NCBI GenBank assembly: GCA_023461115.1
Contig: JAEWOA010000322.1
Coordinates: 1 to 32,359 of the forward strand
Length of the DNA: 32,359 nucleotides
Origin: Actinomycetes bacterium
GTDB lineage: Bacteria; Actinomycetota; Actinomycetes; Actinomycetales; Cellulomonadaceae
Direction of reading: 5' to 3'
The notes beneath the pieces were generated by a model. The model was not told where the DNA came from. It worked only from the letters and a program-made list of their open reading frames with translations, and ran no database searches. Of this stretch, positions 24,501 to 31,924 are shown piece after piece; positions within the stretch are counted from its first letter, which is position 1; each line of letters begins with the position of its first letter. A program made the translations under genes and the position numbers.

Positions 24501-25368
24501 CGGCGAAGTCGTCGACGCCGAGCTTGCCGCCGCGCGCACGGCGGACGACGTCCTCGTACGCGACCCAGAACCCCGCGAAGTCGAGCGTCTCGGCCTTCTT
24601 GATCGATGGCACCAGGAGCTGGCGCGTGCCGTCCGGCTTGGCCAGGTCGATCGCGATGCCGAGGTTCACGTGCGCGGGCTGCGTGACGCCGGGCTTGCCG
24701 TCGACGAGCGTGTACGACGCGTTCATCGAGGGCATCTGGCCCAGCGTCTCGACGACCGCGAAGCCGATCAGGTGCGTGAAGGACACCTTGCCCCCGCGGC
24801 CACGCGCGAGGTGGTTGTTGACGACGATGCGGTTGTCCACCATCAGCTTGGCGGGCACCGCGCGCACCGACGTCGCGGTCGGCACCTCGAGCGACGCCTC
24901 CATGTTGGTGACGACGCGCGCGGCCGGTCCGCGCAGCTTCTGCGTGTCGTCGGCGGCGGCGGCGTCGTCGCGCGGAGTCGCGCGCTGGGCGACCTCGGCG
25001 TACGGAGCCGTGGCGGGCTGGGCGGTGGCGACGGGGGAGAGCACGGGCTCGTCGGCGGGTACGGGCACGGGAGCGGGCACGGGGGCGGCGGACGCAGAGG
25101 AGGACGCGGAGGTGACGGGCGCGGACGTGGAGGACGCGGGAGCGGGGGCGGCCGGCTGCGCGATCGTCGCGGCGCGCGGAGCGGCGGCGGCTGATCCGTT
25201 CGCGGGGGCGTCGGCGTCACCGTCCGGCTTGTAGCCCTCGAAGAAGTCCCACCACGCGGGGTCGACCGAGTTCTTGTCCTTCAGGTATTGCTCGTACAAC
25301 TCGTCCACGAGCCATTCGTTCGCGCCGAAATCGGCGCGCGTCTGCGCTGGCTCAGCCTTCTGGGACAC
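21583..25368 (-). CDS. kgd: Multifunctional 2-oxoglutarate decarboxylase/dehydrogenase E1-E2 fusion (Kgd/OdhA)
   Basis: This is a 1261-residue actinobacterial fusion. An N-terminal helix (FGANEWLVDELYEQYLKD) is followed by an Ala/Pro linker (about 50-140) and a succinyltransferase (E2) core without lipoyl domain, with the catalytic His near 354 in DHRIIQGAQSGDFLR. The thiamine-diphosphate E1 part (about 400-1255) has GMAHRGRLNVLANI, HGDAAFAGQGVVFETLN, INNQVGFTT and CYRRRGHNEGDDPS. It oxidises or decarboxylates 2-oxoglutarate in the TCA cycle together with E2p and Lpd encoded elsewhere. In mycobacteria and corynebacteria the related enzyme is inhibited by GarA/OdhI. I chose GTG 25368, which gives the usual SQKAEP N-terminus; GTG 25383 is possible. 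Confidence 0.96.
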   Translation of the reverse strand: MSQKAEPAQTRADFGANEWLVDELYEQYLKDKNSVDPAWWDFFEGYKPDGDADAPANGSAAAAPRAATIAQPAAPAPASSTSAPVTSASSSASAAPVPAPVPVPADEPVLSPVATAQPATAPYAEVAQRATPRDDAAAADDTQKLRGPAARVVTNMEASLEVPTATSVRAVPAKLMVDNRIVVNNHLARGRGGKVSFTHLIGFAVVETLGQMPSMNASYTLVDGKPGVTQPAHVNLGIAIDLAKPDGTRQLLVPSIKKAETLDFAGFWVAYEDVVRRARGGKLGVDDFAGTTISLTNPGTIGTVHSVPRLMQGQGTIVGVGAMDYPAEFAGTSEDRLNLMGISKVLTLTSTYDHRIIQGAQSGDFLRVLASKLMGEDGFYDRVFAALRVPYEPVRWVRDISNDPDAEAAKPAHIAELIHAYRSRGHLMADTDPLAYRQRKHPDLDIQNHGLTFWDLDRTFPTAGFTGKPRAKLRDVLGLLRDSYCRTTGIEYMHVQDPRQRRWLQERLESGYARTPREDQLRILRRLNAAEAFETFLQTKYVGQKRFSLEGGEAVIPLLDAILSKAADNGLDEVGIGMAHRGRLNVLANIAGKSYAQIFSEFEGNADPKSVQGSGDVKYHLGTEGTFTAESGATTQVYLAANPSHLEAVDPVLEGIVRAKQDRIDLGGDGFSVLPILIHGDAAFAGQGVVFETLNLAQLRGYRTGGTIHVIINNQVGFTTGPSSSRSSQYATDVAKGLQVPIFHVNGDDPEACVRAAELAFEYREQFDRDVIIDMLCYRRRGHNEGDDPSMTQPLMYNLIEAKRSVRKLYTETLMSRGDITLEEAEGALQDYQAQLERVFSETREDGWTPPPAEAEAVAGLERPESQLEDAGVMVGWKTAVDAGTLERIGRAHVRPPEGFTVHPKLQQLLAKREQMSREGGIDWGFGELIAFGSLLMEGTPVRLAGQDSRRGTFVQRHAVLHDRETGAEWTPLLYLSGDQAKFWVYDSSLSEYAALGFEYGYSVERPDALVLWEAQFGDFVNGAQTVIDEFISSAEQKWGQRSSVVLLLPHGYEGQGPDHSSARIERFLQLAAEDNLFIAQPSTPASHFHLLRRQAYQRPRKPLVVFTPKSMLRLKAGASAAEDFTTGTFQPVIGDSLAEAKAGQVDRVLLCSGKVYWDLLAHRASSGDQATAIVRLEQLYPLDADGVKAAIAPYGDAELVWVQDEPENQGPWSFLTLHLPQLIERSLRVVSRKESASPAAGTAKKHQAQQKSLIERAFER

Positions 25369-25420
25369 GCGAGGATCGCCCACTTCCGCTGCGGCGTGAC
25401 AGCCGCGTCGTTGCCGGTTC

Positions 25421-25437
25421 TGTTGATGACAACACTA
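25421..25437 (-). promoter_or_regulatory. Candidate kgd promoter -10 with overlapping palindrome
   Basis: TAGTGT on the minus strand (25437-25432) would give a leader of about 55-60 nt. TGTTG-ATGA-CAACA (25421-25434) overlaps it and could be an operator covering the start region. Confidence 0.4.
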
Positions 25438-25716
25438 CGCGGTGCGCGCGTGCGCGACCGCCTCCCGTGCCACTCGTGGAGCCCCAGATCGCGCGGCTTT
25501 CGGGCGCGGGTCAACCGCGGGCAAGGCGCACCTGAGGGCGAGTCAAAGGCTGGCTCTGGCGCTGGTGTGGGAGGTCACAACTCGGCGCCATGCGCCGGCT
25601 CGCGCGCTTGTGGTGGCGGCGCCATGAAAACGCGCCCGCCGGGCTCGCAATGCGCCCGAATTGTCATTCCTCGCGGAATGTGCGCGAAATCACGTGCGGC
25701 CGGGCGGCCGTCGTCG
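25438..25716. other. Intergenic region between kgd and the ABC permease
   Basis: I see no credible gene here. A CATTCC-TCGC-GGAATG hairpin (25665-25680) and a GGCCG/CGGCC-rich stretch near 25700 could end transcription of the ABC operon on the minus strand. Base composition is somewhat less GC-rich than in the flanking genes. Confidence 0.4.
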
Positions 25717-26571
25717 TCAGGTGATGTCGCGGCGCAACGTGGTGGCCCGCCCGATGCCCGCGAGCACCGCGACGTAGGCCAGCAGGACTCCGAGTCCCTG
25801 CCACCACTCGAGCATCCCGACCACGCCCGTCGCGGCGTAGAAGCTGCCGCCCGAGATCGCCTCGCCCGCGGCGCCGGGGAGGTACATCGCGATGTCCTTC
25901 CCCCACGACGTGAAGGCCAGCACCACACGCAGCACGGGCTCGACGAACTGCGTGAACGCGAGCACGACGACGATCGCGGCGACCTGGTGCGTCAGGACGC
26001 TGCCGAGCGCGACGCCGACGAGCGCCCAGACCGCGAGGGCGAGGACCGACTTGGCGAGCGTGACCCAGGTGTCGGCGTCGCCCAGGAAGGTGGACTCGCC
26101 GAGCAGCGCGAGCAGCCCGCCGCCCACCGCGACGCACGCGAGCGTGCCGACCGCGCCGAACAGGGCGCCGAGCACGCCGTTCGAGCCGAGCTTCGCGACG
26201 AGCAGGCGCGTGCGGCTCGGTTCGGTGAGCAGCGTCGGGGTGATCGTCTGGTAGCGGAACTCCGAGGTCATCGCGAGCGTGCCCACCAGGAGCGGGAACA
26301 CGTACCCGAACGAGACGGCGATGGTGTAGACCGTCCGCACGACGCTCTCGGGCGTCAGGTCGACGGCCTCGCCGCCCCCGCCCATGCCGCCCGTGGCCTG
26401 GTCCGGCGCCTGCGTGAGCGCCCAGCCCAGGACGCCCGCGAGGAACGCCATGTACGCCGCCATGCAGAGCAGCAGGATCCACCACAGCCGGGTGGTGACG
26501 AGCTTGCGGTACTCCGCGACGAAGGCGGTGCCGATCAGCGAGCCCGTCGGTGTCGTCGTCGACGTGCTCAT
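25717..26571 (-). CDS. ABC-2 type transporter permease
   Basis: The protein has 284 residues and about six membrane helices. After a short cytoplasmic start (EYRKLVTTRLWW), the first is LLCMAAYMAFLAGVLGWAL. A large loop (QAPDQATGGMGGGGEAVDL) and further helices such as VRTVYTIAVSFGYVFPLLVG follow. The internal LAMTSEFRYQTITPTLL segment is typical of ABC-2 family permeases of the NatB/DrrB type: the conserved E-x-R-x-x-T-x-x-x-x-L pattern. It should form a homodimer driven by the upstream ATPase and export a drug, lipid or peptide. ATG shares one base with the ATPase stop (TGATG), so the pair is translationally coupled. Confidence 0.87.
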   Translation of the reverse strand: MSTSTTTPTGSLIGTAFVAEYRKLVTTRLWWILLLCMAAYMAFLAGVLGWALTQAPDQATGGMGGGGEAVDLTPESVVRTVYTIAVSFGYVFPLLVGTLAMTSEFRYQTITPTLLTEPSRTRLLVAKLGSNGVLGALFGAVGTLACVAVGGGLLALLGESTFLGDADTWVTLAKSVLALAVWALVGVALGSVLTHQVAAIVVVLAFTQFVEPVLRVVLAFTSWGKDIAMYLPGAAGEAISGGSFYAATGVVGMLEWWQGLGVLLAYVAVLAGIGRATTLRRDIT

Positions 26572-27527
26572 CAGTGGGACCCGCCCGTCAGCTGGAGGAA
26601 GACCTGCTCGAGCCCGACGTCGTGGCTCGCGAGCAGGTGGAGCTCGACGCGCGCGGCGTGCGCCGCGGCCCCGACCGTCGCGGGGTCGACGTCGAGGAGC
26701 TCGAGCGTGGCGTCCGGTGGTGGCGCGCCGCCTTCGTCGAGCGTCCAGCCCGCGCGCTCGACGAGCGCGCGCAGGCCGGCGACGTCCGGCGAGGCCACGC
26801 GCACGCGCCGGCGCGCCAGCGCGGCGAGCTCGGGCAGCGGCGACGCGTGCACGAGCCTGCCGCGCGCGATGATCACGACGTCGTCGACGGTCTGCTGCAC
26901 CTCGGACAGCACGTGGCTCGAGACGAGGACTGTGCGGCCCTGCGCGGCGAGCGCCCGCAGGAACGTGCGCAGCCACGCGATGCCCTCGGGGTCCAGGCCG
27001 TTGGCGGGCTCGTCGAGCAGCAGCACGCGGGGGTCGCCCAGGAGCGTGGTCGCGAGCGCGAGGCGTTGGCGCATGCCGAGCGAGAAGCCGCCGACGCGGC
27101 GCTTGGCGAACGGCGCGAGCCCGACGATCTCGAGCACCTCGTCGGCGCGCTTGTCGGGGACGCCGGCCTGCGGCGCGTACACGCGCAGGTGGTCGCGCGC
27201 GGTGCGGCCGGGGTGGAAGCTCGCGGCCTCGAGCGCGGCGCCCACGGTCCGCGCGGGGAGATCGAGCTGCCCGTACGCGACTCCGCCGATCGTCGCGGCG
27301 CCCGAGCTGGGCCGCACGAGGCCGAGCGCCATGCGCAGCGTCGTGGTCTTGCCCGCGCCGTTGGGGCCGAGGAAGCCCGTCACGCGGCCCGGCAGGACGT
27401 CGAACGAGAGGTCGTCGACGGCGCGCACGATGTCCTTGCCCGCGCCGAAGGACTTGGAGACGTGGTCGAAGCGGACCAGGCCCGCGTCGACGTCGGGCCT
27501 GGTGGCGAGGCTGGCGGGTGCGCTCAT
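26571..27527 (-). CDS. ABC transporter ATP-binding protein (DrrA/NatA type)
   Basis: The protein has 318 residues. Walker A is GPNGAGKTTTL (from about residue 54), the signature is SLGMRQR (149-155) in place of LSGGQ, as usual for ABC-2 exporters, Walker B is VLLLDEPANGLDP (about 168-180) and the switch His is in SSHVLSEV. A C-terminal extension of about 90 residues after the nucleotide domain matches DrrA/NatA-like proteins. ATG at 27527 follows TACGCT by 7 nt without a Shine-Dalgarno sequence, so it has its own, probably leaderless, promoter although it lies just 34 nt after the sensor kinase gene. Export substrate unknown; the adjoining two-component system is a likely controller. Confidence 0.92.
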   Translation of the reverse strand: MSAPASLATRPDVDAGLVRFDHVSKSFGAGKDIVRAVDDLSFDVLPGRVTGFLGPNGAGKTTTLRMALGLVRPSSGAATIGGVAYGQLDLPARTVGAALEAASFHPGRTARDHLRVYAPQAGVPDKRADEVLEIVGLAPFAKRRVGGFSLGMRQRLALATTLLGDPRVLLLDEPANGLDPEGIAWLRTFLRALAAQGRTVLVSSHVLSEVQQTVDDVVIIARGRLVHASPLPELAALARRRVRVASPDVAGLRALVERAGWTLDEGGAPPPDATLELLDVDPATVGAAAHAARVELHLLASHDVGLEQVFLQLTGGSH

Positions 27528-27534
27528 GGTCGCG

Positions 27535-27540
27535 AGCGTA
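27535..27540 (-). promoter_or_regulatory. Probable -10 of leaderless promoter for the ABC exporter genes
   Basis: TACGCT on the minus strand is followed by 7 nt and ATG at 27527. Confidence 0.55.
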
Positions 27541-27561
27541 GCGCGTTTCTCGTCGGTAATT

Positions 27562-28695
27562 CTAGTCCCGGTAGAACAAAGGGAGCCCGGTGCGCGGGGC
27601 CGTGAAGCCCGGCAGCGTCACCCTCATCGTGCAGCCCTCGGGCACGTCGGCCACCTCGATGCGGCCGCCGTGGAGCTCGACAGCCCACCGCACGATCGCC
27701 AGGCCGATGCCCGTGCCGCCCGTCGACCGCTGCCCCGTGGTCGCGGGCGTGTTGCCGCGCACGAACCGCTCGAACACGTGCGGGCGCTGCTCGGGTGAGA
27801 TCCCCGGGCCGTGGTCGACGACGTCGATGCGCACATCGGCGCCCACACGGCACGCGACGAGCCGCACCTCCTGGTCCGGCGGCGAGTGCCGGACCGCGTT
27901 GTGCAGGAGGTTCGCGATCACCTGGTGCAGGCGCTCGGGGTCCGCCGGCACGACGAGGTCGGGCGGATCGACCTCCACCGGGAACGACAGGTGCTTGTCC
28001 GCCTCGACGAGCGCGGCGCCGTCAGCCGCCTCCTGCAGGAAGTCCGCCAGCCGCACCTCGGTGATCTCCAGCGGCGCATCGCCGGCCTCGAGGCGCGAGA
28101 GGTCCAGCAGAGTCGTCACCAGGCGGCCCAGCCGCTCGGTCTGCGCGAGCGCGGCCTCGAGCGTCTGTGGGTCGGCCTGGCTCACCCCGTCGACGATGTT
28201 CTCGAGCTGCGCCTGAAGCGCGGTCACCGGCGTCCGCAGCTCGTGCGACACGTTCGCGATGAGCTCGCGCCGGTACGTGTCCGCCTGCTGCAGGTCGTCG
28301 GACATGGTGTTGAACGCGTCCGCGAGCTGCCCCACCTCGTCGTTGCTCGTGGCCCGCACGCGCTGCGAGTAGTCGCCCTCGGCCATGCGCCGGGCCGCGT
28401 GCGTCATCTCCCGCAGCGGCGACGTCATGCCCCGCGCCAGGATCTGGGTGACGATCAGGGACACGATGATCGCGATCGGGAGCGTGCGCGACGGGCCCAG
28501 GTGCGCGCGCGACAACCCGATCCACGTGACGAAGGACGCGAGCGTCACCGTCGCGGCGACGAGCACGCCGAGCTTGGTCTTGATCGACCGGAAGCGGTCC
28601 AGCGGACGCACGTCCAGGCGCGTGCGCACCGGCTCGCCGCGCACGTGCCTCGGCGCCGCGCCGGAGCCGACGAGCGGCGGCATCCCCTCAGCCAT
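27562..28695 (-). CDS. Sensor histidine kinase with minimal extracellular loop
   Basis: The protein has 377 residues. Two membrane helices (about 42-61 and 72-88) are separated by only about ten residues, so there is virtually no extracellular sensor, as in intramembrane-sensing kinases. A HAMP domain (about 89-140) leads to the phosphoacceptor segment ELIANVSHELRTPVTALQ with His151. The ATP domain has N box LLHNAVRHS, G1 DHGPGISPEQ, F box HVFERF and G2 GGTGIGLAIV. The ATG at 28695 overlaps the response regulator by 8 nt. An in-frame ATG at 28683, after the regulator stop and close behind GAGGGG, is an alternative. A membrane or envelope signal is more likely than a soluble ligand. Confidence 0.92.
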   Translation of the reverse strand: MAEGMPPLVGSGAAPRHVRGEPVRTRLDVRPLDRFRSIKTKLGVLVAATVTLASFVTWIGLSRAHLGPSRTLPIAIIVSLIVTQILARGMTSPLREMTHAARRMAEGDYSQRVRATSNDEVGQLADAFNTMSDDLQQADTYRRELIANVSHELRTPVTALQAQLENIVDGVSQADPQTLEAALAQTERLGRLVTTLLDLSRLEAGDAPLEITEVRLADFLQEAADGAALVEADKHLSFPVEVDPPDLVVPADPERLHQVIANLLHNAVRHSPPDQEVRLVACRVGADVRIDVVDHGPGISPEQRPHVFERFVRGNTPATTGQRSTGGTGIGLAIVRWAVELHGGRIEVADVPEGCTMRVTLPGFTAPRTGLPLFYRD

Positions 28696-29431
28696 CCGAG
28701 CCGGTCGGCGCCGGCTCGAACGCGTAGCCCACCCCGTGGACCGTCCGGATCAGGTCCGCGCCGAGCTTGCGCCGCAGCGCCTTGACGTGTGAGTCGACCG
28801 TCCGCGTGCCGCTCGCGTCCACCCAGTCCCACACCTCCGCGAGCAGCCGCTCGCGCGTCAGGACCGTGCGCGGGCTCGTCGCGAGCGCCACCAGCAGGTC
28901 GAACTCGGTGGGCGTGAGGTGCACCTGCTCGCCCGCGCGGGACACGCGCCGTTGCGCGCCGTCGATCACGACGTCCCCGATCACCAGCGGCGGCTCGGGC
29001 TCCGCGGCCGCCTGCAGCTCGAGCACGCGCGCGGCGCGCTCGGTGCGCCTCAGCAGCGCCTTGGTGCGCGCCACCAGCTCGCGCATCGAGAACGGCTTGG
29101 TCATGTAGTCGTCGGCGCCCACGCCCAAGCCGATCAGCATGTCCGTCTCGTCGTCGCGCGCCGTGAGCATCAGCACCGGCACCGGGCGCTCCGCCTGGAT
29201 CCGGCGGCACACCTCGAGCCCGTCGAGGCCCGGCAGCATCACGTCGAGCACCACCACGTCGGGCCGCAGCCGCGACGCGGCCGCCACCCCGCCCGGGCCG
29301 TCGCCGACCGCCTCGACCGTCCACCCCTCCGCCGACAGGCGTCGGGCGATCGCCTGCGCGATCGAGGGCTCGTCCTCCACGACGAGGACGGTGACCGACT
29401 TGGTGCTGCCAGCGCCGCTGATGGTCGTCAT
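28688..29431 (-). CDS. OmpR/PhoB family response regulator
   Basis: The protein has 247 residues. The receiver domain has the phosphoacceptor Asp near 63 (VVVLDVMLPGLDG), acidic pocket EDE (19-21) and conserved Lys near 112 (DDYMTKPFSMRELVAR). The winged helix of the OmpR type ends the protein: RAGEQVHLTPTEFDLLVALA, TRERLLAEVWDW, TRTVDSHVKALRRKLG and the wing TVHGVGYAFE. ATG 29431 lies 6 nt after CACGCT, a near-TANNNT hexamer; the GTG at 29455 is upstream of it and gives a non-conserved extension. The gene is first in the kinase operon and diverges from the CNNM gene. A perfect 16-nt palindrome in the gap is a possible binding site. Confidence 0.93.
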   Translation of the reverse strand: MTTISGAGSTKSVTVLVVEDEPSIAQAIARRLSAEGWTVEAVGDGPGGVAAASRLRPDVVVLDVMLPGLDGLEVCRRIQAERPVPVLMLTARDDETDMLIGLGVGADDYMTKPFSMRELVARTKALLRRTERAARVLELQAAAEPEPPLVIGDVVIDGAQRRVSRAGEQVHLTPTEFDLLVALATSPRTVLTRERLLAEVWDWVDASGTRTVDSHVKALRRKLGADLIRTVHGVGYAFEPAPTGSDG

Positions 29432-29444
29432 AGGGTCAGCGTGG

Positions 29445-29460
29445 CATAGGGACACCTATG
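29445..29460. promoter_or_regulatory. Perfect palindrome between the response-regulator operon and the CNNM operon
   Basis: CATAGG-GACA-CCTATG has 6-bp arms and a 4-nt centre. It lies 14 nt upstream of the regulator ATG and overlaps a TATGAT -10 for the other direction, so a bound protein would affect both operons. Confidence 0.45.
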
Positions 29461-29462
29461 AT
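29457..29462 (+). promoter_or_regulatory. Candidate -10 of the CNNM operon
   Basis: TATGAT is close to TATAAT and unusual in this GC-rich sequence. It would give a leader of about 75 nt before ATG 29544. No convincing -35 is seen. Confidence 0.4.
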
Positions 29463-29527
29463 GGCGGGCACCATGAGCGGCTCAAGTACCGGCGGGCCAC
29501 GCCCGCGATCGATCGATAGTCCGACGA

Positions 29528-29542
29528 GCGGGCGGAGCCCGC
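29528..29542 (+). promoter_or_regulatory. Hairpin enclosing the ribosome-binding site of the first CNNM gene
   Basis: GCGGGC-GGA-GCCCGC is a perfect 6-bp stem whose loop and first 3' base form GGAG, the only Shine-Dalgarno candidate, 6 nt before ATG 29544. It could limit translation initiation. Confidence 0.4.
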
Positions 29543-29543
29543 G

Positions 29544-30881
29544 ATGCTGACCGAATGGCTGCTGGTCGGATTGGGCGTCGTGCTGACGCTCGGCACGGCG
29601 CTGTTCGTGTCCGCCGAGTTCGCGCTCGTCACGCTCGACCCGGGTGTGGTCCAGAAGCAGACGCCGCACGACGACAAGCGCGGCCAGTCCGTCCTCGCCG
29701 CGCTGCGCTCGCTGTCCACCCAGCTGTCGGGGGCCCAGGTGGGCATCACCGCCACCACGGTGCTGCTCGGCTACACGACGCAGCCCGCGGTCCAGCGGCT
29801 CGTCGAGTCGGCCTTCGGGGACTCCACGGTCAGCGCGAGCCTCGCGACCGTCATCGCCGTGCTGGCCGCGATCGTGCTGGTCAACGGGTTCTCGATGGTC
29901 GTCGGCGAGCTCATCCCCAAGAACCTGGCGATCGCGCGGCCGCTGCGCACCGCGCGCTCGGTGGCGCCGCTGCAGCGCGGGTTCACGCGCGCGCTGCGCC
30001 CGCTGATCGCGTTCTTCAACGGCAGCGCCAACGCGCTGCTGCGGCGCGTCGGCGTCGAGCCGCGCGAGGAGCTGTCCGGTGGGCGGTCGCCGCAGGAGCT
30101 CGCGGCGCTCGTCAAGCGCTCGGCCGAGGTCGGCACGCTCGACGAGAGCACCGCGACCCTGCTCACCAACTCGATCGACTTCGGCGGGCTCACCGCGGTC
30201 GACGTCATGACCGACCGTCAGCGCATGGTCGCCGTGCGCCGCGACGACACCGCGAGCGAGGTCGTCGCGCTCGCGCGGCGCACCGGGCACTCGCGGTTCC
30301 CGGTGATCGGCGACTCGTCGGACGACATCGTCGGCCTCGTGCACCTGCGCCGCGCGGTCGGCGTCCCCTACGAGCGGCGCGACGAGGTGCCGGCCGCAGC
30401 GATCATGGACGACGCGCCGCGCGTCCCCGAGACCGTCCACCTCGGGCCGCTGCTCGTCGAGCTGCGCAGCCAAGGCATGCAGCTCGCGGTCGTCGTCGAC
30501 GAGTACGGCGGGACCTCGGGCGTGGTGACGCTCGAGGACGTCGTCGAGGAGCTCGTCGGGGACGTGGCCGACGAGCACGACCGCCGACGCGCGGTGGCCG
30601 CGCGGTCCGCCGACGGGGCCTGGCACCTGCCCGGCGTGACCCGGCCCGACGAGCTCGCCGAGACCACGGGGCTCGCCGTCCCCGACGACGGCCCCTACGA
30701 GACCCTCGGCGGACTCATCATGCTGCTGCTCGGGCGCGTGCCCGAGGTCGGCGACGAGGTCGTGGCCGACGGCGTGCGCCTGCGCGTCGAGCAGATGGCC
30801 GGGCGGCGCGTCGAGCGGGTGCGCGCGTGGGAGGCCGTGGACGCCTCCGCGGCCCCGGCGCAGGACGAGGGGGAGCGATGA
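29544..30881 (+). CDS. CNNM/CBS-domain transporter (HlyC/CorC family), full length
   Basis: The protein has 445 residues. An N-terminal CNNM (DUF21) membrane domain (about 1-195) starts with LLVGLGVVLTLGTALFVSAE, a helix with the conserved SAEFAL motif, and contains NGFSMVVGELIPKNLAIARP, the conserved E-x-x-P-K turn. A pair of CBS domains follows (about 215-335; VDVMTDRQRMVAV, GHSRFPVIGDSSDDIVGLVH, then MQLAVVVDEYGGTSGVVTLE). A C-terminal CorC_HlyC domain (about 350-430) ends the protein. Relatives transport Mg2+ or Na+/Mg2+ or control Mg2+ export; the old name haemolysin is misleading. The start lies behind a hairpin holding GGAG. The stop overlaps the next CNNM gene by ATGA, suggesting a heteromer. 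Confidence 0.93.
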   Translation: MLTEWLLVGLGVVLTLGTALFVSAEFALVTLDPGVVQKQTPHDDKRGQSVLAALRSLSTQLSGAQVGITATTVLLGYTTQPAVQRLVESAFGDSTVSASLATVIAVLAAIVLVNGFSMVVGELIPKNLAIARPLRTARSVAPLQRGFTRALRPLIAFFNGSANALLRRVGVEPREELSGGRSPQELAALVKRSAEVGTLDESTATLLTNSIDFGGLTAVDVMTDRQRMVAVRRDDTASEVVALARRTGHSRFPVIGDSSDDIVGLVHLRRAVGVPYERRDEVPAAAIMDDAPRVPETVHLGPLLVELRSQGMQLAVVVDEYGGTSGVVTLEDVVEELVGDVADEHDRRRAVAARSADGAWHLPGVTRPDELAETTGLAVPDDGPYETLGGLIMLLLGRVPEVGDEVVADGVRLRVEQMAGRRVERVRAWEAVDASAAPAQDEGER

Positions 30882-31924
30882 GCAGCTCGGTCGCACTCGT
30901 CCTGGCCATCGGGCTGTTGGCCGCCAACGCGTTCTTCGTCGGCGCCGAGTTCGCGATCATCTCCGCGCGCCGGTCCTCCATCGAGCCCCGCGCGGCCGCC
31001 GGCGACCGCCGCGCGCGCACCGTGCTGTGGGCCATGGAGAACGTCTCGCTGATGCTCGCGTGCGCGCAGCTCGGCATCACCGTGTGCTCGACGAGCCTCG
31101 GTGTGGTCGCCGAGCCGGCGATCGCGCACCTCGTCGAGGCGCCGCTGCACGCGCTGGGCGTGGGCCCGGAGTGGACGCATCCGATCGCGTTCGTCGTCGC
31201 GCTCGGCATCGTCGTGTACCTGCACGTGGTGCTCGGGGAGATGGTGCCCAAGAACCTGGCGGTCTCGGGCCCCGACCGCGCGGTGCTCCTGTTCGGCCCG
31301 CCGCTGGTGTTCGTCGCGCGCGTCGTGCGGCCCGTGATCGTCGGCCTCAACTGGATCGCGAACGGCGCGCTCAAGTTGTCGGGCGTCGAGCCCAAGGACG
31401 AGGTCGCGTCCGCGTTCACGGCCGAGGAGGTGCAGTCGATCGTCGAGCGCTCGCAGGCCGAGGGTCTGCTCGACGACGCACAAGGGCTCCTGGCAGGCGC
31501 CATCGAGTTCTCCGACCGCACGGCGGGCGACGTCATGGTGCCGTCGGCGGGCCTGGTCACGATCGGCGGCGACTGCACGCCCGAACAGGTCGAGCGCCTG
31601 GTCACCAAGACGGGCTTCTCGCGCTTCCCCGTGCTCGACGACGGGCACGTCGTCGGGTACCTGCACCTCAAGGACGTGCTGTACGCCGACGCGGACAGCC
31701 GGACCGAGCCCGTGCCGCCGTGGCGTGTGCGCGCGTTGGCGGTGGTCGCGCCCGACGACGAGGTCGAGGAGGCGCTCGCCGCGATGCAGCGAAGTGGCGC
31801 ACACCTGGCGCGCGTGGACGCCGACGGGCAGACGCTCGGCGTCGTGTTCCTGGAGGACATCCTCGAGGAGCTGGTCGGTGAGGTGCGGGACGCGATGCAG
31901 CGGGGAACGCCAGGGGTGTCGTAG
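30878..31924 (+). CDS. CNNM/CBS-domain transporter (HlyC/CorC family), short form
   Basis: The protein has 348 residues. It has the same DUF21 membrane domain (GLLAANAFFVGAEFAIISAR; VLGEMVPKNLAVSGP) and CBS pair (GDVMVPSAGLVTI, TGFSRFPVLDDGHVVGYLHL, LARVDADGQTLGVVFLEDIL) as the gene before. It ends soon after the CBS pair and lacks the C-terminal CorC_HlyC domain. ATG overlaps the previous stop by 4 nt (ATGA) with GGGGGAG upstream, so the two are coupled. A tandem long-plus-short CNNM pair is a recurring arrangement in actinobacteria as far as I know. The likely role is in divalent cation handling as a partner of the long form. Confidence 0.92.
   Translation: MSSSVALVLAIGLLAANAFFVGAEFAIISARRSSIEPRAAAGDRRARTVLWAMENVSLMLACAQLGITVCSTSLGVVAEPAIAHLVEAPLHALGVGPEWTHPIAFVVALGIVVYLHVVLGEMVPKNLAVSGPDRAVLLFGPPLVFVARVVRPVIVGLNWIANGALKLSGVEPKDEVASAFTAEEVQSIVERSQAEGLLDDAQGLLAGAIEFSDRTAGDVMVPSAGLVTIGGDCTPEQVERLVTKTGFSRFPVLDDGHVVGYLHLKDVLYADADSRTEPVPPWRVRALAVVAPDDEVEEALAAMQRSGAHLARVDADGQTLGVVFLEDILEELVGEVRDAMQRGTPGVS

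Noticed and set aside
21628..25194. A 1188-codon open frame on the plus strand antisense to kgd
   Set aside because: High GC with G/C-rich third positions leaves the opposite strand free of stops. The translation is Arg/Ala/Val/Leu-rich low complexity with no family, while kgd on the minus strand is unmistakable.
29432..29455. GTG 29455 as the response-regulator start
   Set aside because: It adds eight residues not expected before the receiver domain and sits within the palindrome, upstream of the likely -10.
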